A stretch of 36,492 bases of DNA from a virus: the IMG/VR virus record IMGVR_UViG_3300042475_001338, positions 1-36,492 of that record; one strand, given 5' to 3'. The translations under genes were made by a program, and so were the position numbers. This document shows, one piece after another, positions 30,655 through 36,492 of this stretch. The notes below the pieces were generated by a model. It saw only the letters and a program-made list of their open reading frames with translations, did not search any database and was not told the DNA's origin. The first letter of the stretch is position 1; every line of letters starts with the position of its first letter.

Positions 30655-31551
30655 ATGCATTGGTTTCCCCTGTACACGAAGGAATGGGCCGCGTCGGTCG
30701 GCCACATGTCGGCTGCGCAGCGCGGGATCTACATCAGCCTGCTGGTGTTCCAGTGGGACAACGGCAGCGTGCCAGACTGCATGGAGCAATGCGCACGCAT
30801 TGCGGGCGCAATGCAGATGCAGGAAGGTGACTGGCTGATAATTAGAGACAAGTTCAAGCGCAGCGACGAGGACGGTCGGCTGCGAAACGCGAAGTTGGAG
30901 AGCGTCCGTAGCACGCAAGTCGAGAAGGCAGAAGCAGTTAGCAACAACGCGAAGCGTGCTGCGGCAGCCCGTCACAAGCGCCCAGAACCATGCGCACGCA
31001 CTGCGCCCGCAATGCCGACGCAATGCGCGAGCAATGCGCGAGCATTGCCCACGCAATGCCATTCAGAGTCAGAATCAGAATCAGAGTCAAAGAGAATCAA
31101 AACCCCCCCTACCCCCCTTCCTCGAGACGCGATGCGACGTCTGTTGCTGCGTGAGCCGGCCTGGCGTACACGGGTCGAACGGGCGGGGGCGGGGGATTGG
31201 TATGTCAATGGGGAGGACGGACAGCAGAGGCTTGTGACCGAGGACGAAGTCATCGCCGAGGGCATCACCGTGATGACCGCCAAGGTTGAGCAGGAGCGCG
31301 AGCTCACGCTCGCCAAACTGCGCACGAACGGACTGTCCGACGGCGATGCCGACGCCATGTACCGACGCTGGCTAGCCGAGTACCTCGACGGCGGTCCGTC
31401 ACCAGCGACAGTCGTGCGCAACGATCTCGCCGACAAGAGCGTCCGGAACATCGCAGCCGTGTGGAGGGCACGACTCGCCGCCCCGTACAATCCCGGTCAT
31501 GGCACGCAAGCGCAAGTCGTCGAAGCAGGTGCTGCTGGCGGGCCTCGATGA
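30655..31551 (+). CDS. DUF1376/YdaU-like replication-associated protein with internal repeats
   Basis: 298 residues from ATG 30655 behind GGAAGG. Residues 1-60 (MHWFPLYTKEWAASVGHMS, QRGIYISLLVFQWDNGSVP, CARIAGAM) match DUF1376, a small domain at the N-terminus of phage replication-type proteins. A low-complexity middle (about 112-150; Cys/Ala/Pro then Ser-Glu repeats) is encoded by tandem 11-bp DNA repeats. The C-terminal half is helical and acidic (GITVMTAKVEQERELTLAKL). By analogy with lambda O it may bind origin repeats within its own gene; this is inference. The 3' end overlaps the next gene by 53 bases. Confidence 0.7.
   Translation: MHWFPLYTKEWAASVGHMSAAQRGIYISLLVFQWDNGSVPDCMEQCARIAGAMQMQEGDWLIIRDKFKRSDEDGRLRNAKLESVRSTQVEKAEAVSNNAKRAAAARHKRPEPCARTAPAMPTQCASNARALPTQCHSESESESESKRIKTPPTPLPRDAMRRLLLREPAWRTRVERAGAGDWYVNGEDGQQRLVTEDEVIAEGITVMTAKVEQERELTLAKLRTNGLSDGDADAMYRRWLAEYLDGGPSPATVVRNDLADKSVRNIAAVWRARLAAPYNPGHGTQAQVVEAGAAGGPR
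30786..30818. repeat. iteron-like cluster 1 (three 11-bp units)
   Basis: Three units in exact 11-bp register at 30786, 30797 and 30808. Each starts GCAATGC or its reverse complement GCATTGC. They encode the CARIAGAM stretch of DUF1376. Confidence 0.6.
30987..31063. repeat. iteron-like cluster 2 (seven 11-bp units), candidate origin
   Basis: Units start at 30987, 30998, 31009, 31020, 31031, 31042 and 31053, exact period 11. Two (31020, 31031) are identical GCAATGCGCGA; the others share GCAATGC, GCATTGC or a one-base variant, the first being weakest. Because 11 is not a multiple of 3, protein periodicity is 11 residues (CARTAPAMPTQ, CASNARALPTQ). Confidence 0.65.
31063..31104. repeat. purine-rich 6-bp repeat tract next to the iterons
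   Basis: Five or so units of TCAGAG/TCAGAA followed by AAAGAGAATCAAAA, then long C-runs. One strand is nearly all purine with A dominant. Such a tract after iterons is what an easily melted origin region looks like. It encodes the Ser-Glu repeat. Confidence 0.6.
31486..31491 (+). promoter_or_regulatory. possible -10 for leaderless 94-residue gene
   Basis: TACAAT, seven bases before ATG 31499, inside the end of the replication gene. No ribosome-binding site upstream. Confidence 0.4.
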
Positions 31552-31783
31552 CTGCATCCTCGGCGTGCACTACCCCCGCGCCGGCGAGGCAGGGCCGCCC
31601 GTGGTCGTCTACAGCGCGGACATGATCGCAGCCCGCCTACGCGACGATCAGGGCATGACCCAGGTCGAGGCACGGTGCTTCGTCACCGACGAAATCGAGG
31701 CACGCTGGATGGGGCCAGGCACACCCCGGCTGGTCTGGGCGGCAACTATCCAAGATTTCGGAATAAACAGCACCAAGGACTGA
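31499..31783 (+). CDS. conserved small phage protein, unknown function
   Basis: 94 residues. Basic start (MARKRKSSKQVLLAGLDD), then the pattern VVYSADMIAARLRDDQGMTQVEARCFV and GPGTPRLVW, here quoted in part, which recalls a widespread small phage protein (L...GM...EA.......G.GTP). Function unknown. It overlaps the replication gene by 53 bases in another frame. Confidence 0.6.
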   Translation: MARKRKSSKQVLLAGLDDCILGVHYPRAGEAGPPVVVYSADMIAARLRDDQGMTQVEARCFVTDEIEARWMGPGTPRLVWAATIQDFGINSTKD

Positions 31784-31789
31784 TATAAT
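31784..31789 (+). promoter_or_regulatory. consensus extended -10 giving a leaderless transcript
   Basis: TGATATAAT (31781-31789) is a perfect extended -10, with its last base six bases before ATG 31796, so the transcript should start at or next to the start codon. No -35 is needed for this class. Confidence 0.6.
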
Positions 31790-31795
31790 CACGCC

Positions 31796-32041
31796 ATGAT
31801 CGTACGAAGCTTCGATGACTGGAAGGCCGCCGTGCGCGAGCACATGGCACAGACCGGACAGGTCACCAACGCGCTGGCTGTCCGCATGGACGCCGAAGAC
31901 CGCATGGCCGCACACAACGTGCGGTGCCTGCTTTCTGACGCACCAAAGATCCGCCGCAAGGGATGCAACCTCGCCAGCGCAATCGCCATCGCCGAATCCG
32001 TTGGACTGGAAATCCATCTTTCATACAAGAATGAAACCTGA
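31796..32041 (+). CDS. small HTH-like regulator candidate
   Basis: 81 residues. The end, CNLASAIAIAESVGLEIHLS, resembles the last helices of XRE/HigA-type DNA-binding domains (LSTLxxIAxALGxELxL), and the middle (NVRCLLSDAPKIRRKG) could be the recognition region. Divergent, so tentative. It has an apparent leaderless promoter of its own and no ribosome-binding site, and is a candidate to bind the TATACAG operators. TGATG overlap with the next small gene. Confidence 0.45.
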   Translation: MIVRSFDDWKAAVREHMAQTGQVTNALAVRMDAEDRMAAHNVRCLLSDAPKIRRKGCNLASAIAIAESVGLEIHLSYKNET

Positions 32042-32585
32042 TGCCAAGCAAATCACCCGCACAGAAGCGCCTGATGCAGGCGGCAGCGCACTCCCGGTCG
32101 TTCGCAAAGAAGGTCGGCGTCCCTATGTCCGTCGCAAAGAAGTTCGTGCGGGCGGACAAGGCGAAGGCAGCCAAGCGCCGCGCCCGATAGGCCGACCGCC
32201 AGAGCCCGTCCCTCAAGACCTAGCCGACGAACTCGTTGCATGGTTGGCCGCTGGCAAGCCGCTGCGGGAATGGTGCAGACTTGAAGGCAAGCCGCATTTC
32301 ACCGTGGTCTACGACTGGAGGGCCAAAGATTCAGCGTTTGACCTACGCATCGCGCAGGCGCGTGAGGACGGGCATGACGTGATCGCCGACGAGTGCAAGG
32401 AACTGGCCGACACCAAGCCAGCCGATCAGGTCGAGGTCGCATGGCGTCGCCTCCAGGTTGAGACGCGGCTCAAGCTCCTCGCCAAGTGGAACCCCAAGAA
32501 GTACGGCGACAAGGTCGGCGTGGACCATGCCGGCGGCGTGAACCTGACCGTCATCACGGGCGTGCCAAGTGCCGATAAGTCTTGA
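32031..32585 (+). CDS. terS: terminase small subunit
   Basis: 184 residues if started at ATG 32031, the only good start codon in frame before the conserved part. GRPPEPVPQDLADELVAWLA, PLREWCRLEGKPHFTVVYDW, then DGHDVIADECKELAD and WNPKKYGDKVGVDH are typical of small terminases: an N-terminal helix-turn-helix that recognises packaging sites, then the oligomerisation core. The first 53 residues are basic, and their DNA also encodes a separate 49-residue protein in another frame. The 3' end overlaps terL by 17 bases. Confidence 0.8.
   Translation: MKPDAKQITRTEAPDAGGSALPVVRKEGRRPYVRRKEVRAGGQGEGSQAPRPIGRPPEPVPQDLADELVAWLAAGKPLREWCRLEGKPHFTVVYDWRAKDSAFDLRIAQAREDGHDVIADECKELADTKPADQVEVAWRRLQVETRLKLLAKWNPKKYGDKVGVDHAGGVNLTVITGVPSADKS
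32041..32190 (+). CDS. 49-residue basic phage protein nested in terS
   Basis: ATG 32041 shares a base with the previous stop. MPSKSPAQKRLMQAAAHS, then FAKKVGVPMSVAKKFVRADK, is a well-known short phage family (MPSKSxAQxRLMxAxAH...FAKKxGVP). Very basic C-terminus. Function unknown. The whole gene lies inside the first codons of terS in the +1-shifted frame. Confidence 0.7.
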   Translation: MPSKSPAQKRLMQAAAHSRSFAKKVGVPMSVAKKFVRADKAKAAKRRAR

Positions 32586-33888
32586 CTACAACCCGCGGCA
32601 ATGGCAGCGGGAATGTCACCTGAAGCGCAAGAGGTTCACCGTTCTCGCGCTGCACCGACGTGCTGGCAAGACGGAACTTGCCATCATGGAGCTTCTTGAC
32701 AAGGCTCTGAAATGCAAGCAGCCGCTCGGGTTCTACGTGTACATCGCTCCGTTCCTTCGCCAGGCCAAAGCCATCGCTTGGGCGCGTCTGAAGGACAAGC
32801 TTCGCCCGATGCGCACAACCGGGGCCATCGACATCAACGAGGTGGATCTGGCCGTCGTGTTCAAACACAACGGCGCGACCATCCGCCTGTTCGGCGGCGA
32901 CAACCCCGACGCCCTGCGCGGCGTCCGTCTCGACGGCTGCGTGATTGACGAGGTCGCGCAGATCAAGCCCGAGGTCTGGACCGACATCGTGCAGCCTGCC
33001 CTGTCCGACCGCAAGGGCTGGGCGATGTTCATTGGGACGCCGTCTGGCATCAACCTGTTCAGCGAGCTGTTCTACCGCTCCAACGGCCTCGAGGACTGGT
33101 GGTCTGCCCTTTATACCGTCGATGATACGGACGCCATCGACCGTGACGAGGTCAAGCGCCTGCGCCGCGACATGCCAGAGTCGGCGTTCGCACGCGAGTA
33201 CCTGTGCGACTTCAGCGCAGCCGGCGACGATCAGCTCATTACGCTGTCCGACGCTGAGTCAGCGGCACGGCGCCGATACTCAGACGGCGACATCATTGAC
33301 GCGCCGCTCGTTGTCGGCGTTGACCCGGCCCGGTTCGGTGATGACCGTAGCGTCATCATGCTGCGCCAAGGGCTAGTAGCGTTCGAGCCGCAGATTTACC
33401 GAGGCATCGACAACATGAGCCTGGCAGGTCGGGTAGCCAACGTCATCGAGGAGCGCGACCCGGACGGCGTGTTCATCGACGTCGGCGGCGGGGCAGGCGT
33501 GATCGACCGCCTGCGACAGTTGGGCTATGGGATCGTGGAAGTGAACTTCGGCGGCAAGCCCAACAACCCCGGCCTGTTCGTCAACAGGCGCACCGAGATG
33601 TGGTGGACGATGCGGGAATGGCTCGAGCAGGGCGGCTCGATCCCCAACGACCCGTTCCTGAAGGCCGAACTCGCCACCCCAACGTACTCGTACGACAGCA
33701 ACGGCAGACGGGTGCTTGAGTCCAAAGACGAGATCAAGCGCCGGCTACAGGGTGGGGCGAGCCCGGACATCGCCGACGCGCTAGCGCTGACGTTTGCGTT
33801 CCCCGTCGGCAAGCAGCTCCCACGCGAGGTGCGCGACCGCATCGACACTCGGCCAGGAGACTACGACCCATACGAGGGCATGGAATGA
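32569..33888 (+). CDS. terL: terminase large subunit
   Basis: 439 residues from GTG 32569. Walker A-type HRRAGKTE (Lys34, Thr35), Walker B GCVIDEVA (Asp127, Glu128), coupling motif GTPSG, then the RNase H-like nuclease with Asp252 in VGVDPARFGDD, Asp304 in VFIDVGG and Asp403 in DIADALAL. It is the ATP-driven packaging motor and genome nuclease. Compact for the family. GNAT gene follows with ATGA overlap. Confidence 0.93.
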   Translation: MPISLDYNPRQWQRECHLKRKRFTVLALHRRAGKTELAIMELLDKALKCKQPLGFYVYIAPFLRQAKAIAWARLKDKLRPMRTTGAIDINEVDLAVVFKHNGATIRLFGGDNPDALRGVRLDGCVIDEVAQIKPEVWTDIVQPALSDRKGWAMFIGTPSGINLFSELFYRSNGLEDWWSALYTVDDTDAIDRDEVKRLRRDMPESAFAREYLCDFSAAGDDQLITLSDAESAARRRYSDGDIIDAPLVVGVDPARFGDDRSVIMLRQGLVAFEPQIYRGIDNMSLAGRVANVIEERDPDGVFIDVGGGAGVIDRLRQLGYGIVEVNFGGKPNNPGLFVNRRTEMWWTMREWLEQGGSIPNDPFLKAELATPTYSYDSNGRRVLESKDEIKRRLQGGASPDIADALALTFAFPVGKQLPREVRDRIDTRPGDYDPYEGME

Positions 33889-34337
33889 TCCGACTAGCAA
33901 CCCGCGATGACGTTCCTGCGATGCTGACGATGGGCAGGCAGTTCATCCAGTTCAGCGAGTACAGGACGTTGAACGACCATCTAACCGACGAGCAACTAGC
34001 GAACGGTATAAGCGCGGTCGTTGACTGTGGCGTGTCGTTCGTTGCGCTCGACGGCGAGCGCATCATCGGCGGCATCCTTGGCGTGGTCGGCCCGCTCTGG
34101 TTTGCGCCGCACGTTCAGACCGCCGTTGAGCTCGCGTGGTGGGTTGACCCTGCGCATCGTGGCATGGCAGGCATCAGGCTCATGCAGGCGTTTGAGGGAG
34201 AGGCCAAGCAACGCGGTTTGAAGTACGTGGCGATGAGCGATCTCGTGATGAATGGGCGAGATGAGACACCTGCCGCAAGAATCCTCGGCATCATGGGTTA
34301 CACTCTGACCGAACGGATGCATTCCAAGGAGATTTGA
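33885..34337 (+). CDS. GNAT-family acetyltransferase
   Basis: 150 residues. IRLATRDDVPAMLTMGRQF at the N-terminus, then ELAWWVDPAHRGMAGIRLM (acetyl-CoA loop region) and ILGIMGYTLTERMHSKEI at the end are GNAT hallmarks. Substrate unknown. Such a gene next to terL or portal is common in podoviruses; it may modify a virion or host protein. Translationally coupled with terL and followed closely by a virion protein gene. Confidence 0.8.
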   Translation: MIRLATRDDVPAMLTMGRQFIQFSEYRTLNDHLTDEQLANGISAVVDCGVSFVALDGERIIGGILGVVGPLWFAPHVQTAVELAWWVDPAHRGMAGIRLMQAFEGEAKQRGLKYVAMSDLVMNGRDETPAARILGIMGYTLTERMHSKEI

Positions 34338-34338
34338 C

Positions 34339-34683
34339 ATGGCAGCGATTAGCACCCTTGCCGCAATGGCGGCAGCAACGGCAGCGATGGCAGGAACTGG
34401 GTACGCGATCTCTTCAGGTGAGCGTGCCAATAAGGCGCAGGAACAGGCACTCGGCGAGCAGCGTCAGGCTCAGAACCAGGCCGCCGCGCAGGCCGCATCG
34501 CAACAGCGCCGCAGTGCGCAGCGTATGGCAGCAGCCAACCGTCGGCAGCCCAATATGTCGGCAATCATGGAAGGCGCGGCTGAGGGCGCAGGGGGCGGAC
34601 CGAGCAGCACCATGCTGACCGGACCGACTGGCGTCAACCCGATGGATCTGTCTCTCGGGCGCAGTTCACTCCTTGGAGGGTAA
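34339..34683 (+). CDS. small virion protein upstream of portal
   Basis: 114 residues. A hydrophobic Ala-rich N-terminal helix (ISTLAAMAAATAAMAGTGYAI), a Gln/Ala/Arg-rich middle, and a C-terminus with STMLTGPTGVNPMDLSLGRS then LLGG, a pattern seen in small proteins before podoviral portals. It may be a minor structural or ejected protein analogous to T7 gp7.3; inference only. Confidence 0.55.
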   Translation: MAAISTLAAMAAATAAMAGTGYAISSGERANKAQEQALGEQRQAQNQAAAQAASQQRRSAQRMAAANRRQPNMSAIMEGAAEGAGGGPSSTMLTGPTGVNPMDLSLGRSSLLGG

Positions 34684-34685
34684 TC

Positions 34686-36398
34686 GTGAGCGAATACACC
34701 AGCGACGCACAGTCATACCCAAGCGCACCGACACGCGACAAGTTGTTCACGCGATGGGGGCAGCTCAAGTCTGAGCGGGCGTCGTGGCTTTCGCACTGGC
34801 AGGAGATCACGACCTACCTGCTCCCGCGCAACGGGCGCTACTTCCGCCAGGACCGCGACAAGGGCTGGCGCCGGCACAACAACATCTACGACAACACGGG
34901 CACCCGCGCACTGCGCACGCTCGGCGCTGGCATGATGGCGGGCGCCACGAGCCCAGCGCGTCAATGGTTCCGCTTGGCAACCGCCGACCCGGAACTGAAC
35001 TCGTACCAGCCAGTCAAGTTGTGGCTGGACGACGTAACGCGCCGCATGCAGTTGGTGTTTCAGAAGTCCAACACCTACCGCGCCCTGCACACGATGTACG
35101 AGGAACTCGGCGCGTTCGGTACGGCCACGAGCATCGTGCTGCCCGACTTCAAGAACGTCATCCACCACTACCCCGTCACGACTGGCGAGTTTTGCATCGC
35201 TACCGACGCGCAGGGCCGCGTTGACACGCTGTACCGCGAGTTCGAGATGACGGTCGCCGCGATGGTCAAGGAGTTCGGCTACAAGAACTGCTCGGTCACC
35301 GTGCGCAACATGTGGGATCGCGGCACGCTTGACCAATGGATTCCGGTCATCCACGCCATTGAGCCGCGTTCCGACCGCGACCACAAGAAGCGCGACAACA
35401 AGAACATGGCGTGGGGTTCGTGGTACTTCGAGGTCGGCGGCGAGGACGGCGTGTTCCTGCGAGAGAGCGGGTTTGAGCAGTTCCCCGCGCTCGTCCCGCG
35501 CTGGGCCACCGCCGGCGGCGACATCTATGGCAACAGCCCTGGCATGGAGTCGCTTGGCGACATCAAGCAGCTCCAGCACGAGCAGTTGCGCAAGGCCCAG
35601 GCCATCGACTACCAGACCAAGCCGCCGCTCCAGGTGCCCGTGTCGATGAAGAACCGCGACGTCGAGACGCTGCCCGGCGGCATCTCGTTCGTGGACGGCG
35701 CGTCAGCCGGCATCAAGACGGCGTTTGAGGTCAACCTCAACCTCCAGTACCTGCTGAACGACATCCAAGATTGCCGCGAGCGCGTGCGTGGTGCGTTCTA
35801 CGCTGACATGTTCTTGATGCTGGCAGGCCAGCCGAACACCCGCATGACGGCCACCGAGGTCGCCGAGCGCCACGAGGAGAAGTTGCTCATGCTCGGGCCC
35901 GTGCTCGAGCGCCTGCACAACGAACTGCTCGACCCGCTGGTGGACATCACGTTCACGCGCATGTTGCAGGGTGGCATCATCCCGCCAGCGCCCGAGGAGT
36001 TGCAGGGCATGGACCTGAACGTCGAGTTCGTCAGCATGCTCGCCCAGGCACAGCGTGCCATCGGCACGAACTCGGTGGACCGCTTCGTCGGCAACCTCGG
36101 CCAGATCGCCACGATGAAGCCGGACATCCTCGACAAGTTTGACAGCGACCAGTGGGCCGACATCTACGCCGACATGCTTGGCGTGGACCCGTCGCTAATC
36201 ATCGCCGACAAGGAGGTCGCGGCCATCCGCACCGCCCGCAACCAGGCGATGGCGGCCAAGGAGCAGTCAGCGGCATTGCAACAGTCGTCGCAGACCGTCA
36301 AGAACATGGCGCAGGCTCCGACTGGGCAACAGAACGCATTGACCGACGTGATGAACATGTTCAGCGGATACACCAGCCCATCGGCGCTGGAAGTTTGA
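34686..36398 (+). CDS. portal protein (T7-like head-tail connector)
   Basis: 570 residues from GTG 34686 behind GGAGG. The start (RDKLFTRWGQLKSERASWL, ITTYLLPRNGRYF), then GTRALRTLGAGMMAGATSP, GDIYGNSPGMESLGDIKQL and RMTATEVAERHEEKLLMLGP are classic for the podoviral head-to-tail connector family (PF12236). It forms the dodecameric packaging vertex. A Gln/Ala-rich helix near the end fits the barrel or crown. Size is typical (T7 gp8 536). Confidence 0.93.
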   Translation: MSEYTSDAQSYPSAPTRDKLFTRWGQLKSERASWLSHWQEITTYLLPRNGRYFRQDRDKGWRRHNNIYDNTGTRALRTLGAGMMAGATSPARQWFRLATADPELNSYQPVKLWLDDVTRRMQLVFQKSNTYRALHTMYEELGAFGTATSIVLPDFKNVIHHYPVTTGEFCIATDAQGRVDTLYREFEMTVAAMVKEFGYKNCSVTVRNMWDRGTLDQWIPVIHAIEPRSDRDHKKRDNKNMAWGSWYFEVGGEDGVFLRESGFEQFPALVPRWATAGGDIYGNSPGMESLGDIKQLQHEQLRKAQAIDYQTKPPLQVPVSMKNRDVETLPGGISFVDGASAGIKTAFEVNLNLQYLLNDIQDCRERVRGAFYADMFLMLAGQPNTRMTATEVAERHEEKLLMLGPVLERLHNELLDPLVDITFTRMLQGGIIPPAPEELQGMDLNVEFVSMLAQAQRAIGTNSVDRFVGNLGQIATMKPDILDKFDSDQWADIYADMLGVDPSLIIADKEVAAIRTARNQAMAAKEQSAALQQSSQTVKNMAQAPTGQQNALTDVMNMFSGYTSPSALEV

Positions 36399-36408
36399 AA
36401 GGACCACC

Positions 36409-36492
36409 ATGCCATACCTGAAGCAAGGCAACAATTTCCTGTACGACAGCACGACCAACGACATCATCGGCATCAAGGACGCGGACGGCGGC
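36409..36492 (+). CDS. partial gene after portal, cut by window end
   Basis: ATG 36409 after GGACCACC. 28 codons are visible (MPYLKQGNNFLYDSTTND, then IIGIKDADGG) and remain open at the edge. A short protein with this start often follows the portal in related phages, before the scaffold and capsid genes; function unknown. Confidence 0.6.
   Translation, partial: MPYLKQGNNFLYDSTTNDIIGIKDADGG

Noticed and set aside
30987-31063. CRISPR array
   Set aside because: Units are 11 bp, contiguous, without spacers, and lie in a coding sequence.
31815-32030. Longer N-terminus for the small terminase from ATG 31815
   Set aside because: The added 72 residues are the alternate frame of the 81-residue HTH-like gene and look non-protein-like (Trp/Pro/Thr/Arg-rich).
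1-36492. Lysogeny module
   Set aside because: No integrase, excisionase, classic CI/Cro pair or att-like repeat was found; the one HTH-like protein is too divergent to argue for it.

Overview
This window is most of the genome of a tailed phage with a T7-like short-tail (podovirus) virion. It carries a T7-type head-tail connector portal, two tail-tube proteins, three internal virion (ejection) proteins and a fibre with a T7 gp17-type head. The third ejection protein is a 2961-residue polyvalent giant, which recalls the Bcep22-like podoviruses. No integrase, att site, RNA polymerase, DNA polymerase, helicase or tRNA is visible. The last gene is cut by the window edge and the major capsid gene is not seen. 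The first gene follows a terminator, as expected just downstream of a capsid gene, so the missing piece is probably the short capsid/scaffold segment of a circularly permuted map. The DNA is GC-rich. A lipobox protein resembling a unimolecular spanin suggests a Gram-negative host, but several apparently leaderless promoters are a style best known from Actinobacteria and Deinococcus, so the host is left open.

Layout. (1) 1-20751, rightward: terminator, tail tube A and B, ejection proteins, three fibre or surface proteins, an SGNH hydrolase, a holin-like protein, a lipoprotein/spanin candidate and a 39-residue membrane protein. (2) 20775-20862: back-to-back terminators. (3) 27358-20886, leftward, probably early: two small paralogues, small proteins, a signal-bearing lysozyme-like endolysin, a C5 cytosine methyltransferase, a small protein with an SSB-type C-terminal tip, coiled-coil proteins, a CsrA-like protein, a RusA resolvase, an ERF annealing protein and Gp157. 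(4) 27498-36492, rightward: a fibre, a metallophosphoesterase, small basic proteins, a small zincin, one leftward orphan gene, a structured non-coding region, a DUF1376 replication-type protein, small proteins, terminase subunits, a GNAT, a small virion protein and the portal.

How it works together. DNA synthesis would have to use the host replisome. The phage brings recombination functions (ERF, RusA, Gp157) and a DUF1376 protein. That gene contains two clusters of 11-bp tandem repeats, the second followed by a purine-rich stretch. This is the layout of the lambda origin inside gene O, and it is the strongest hidden signal in the window. Other signals not explained by the genes are: a shared palindromic operator in two leftward promoters whose transcripts would each begin with a hairpin; paralogue leaders whose hairpins differ by one compensatory base-pair change; a pseudoknot-capable leader before the replication gene; and a small gene nested in another frame at the 5' end of the small terminase gene.
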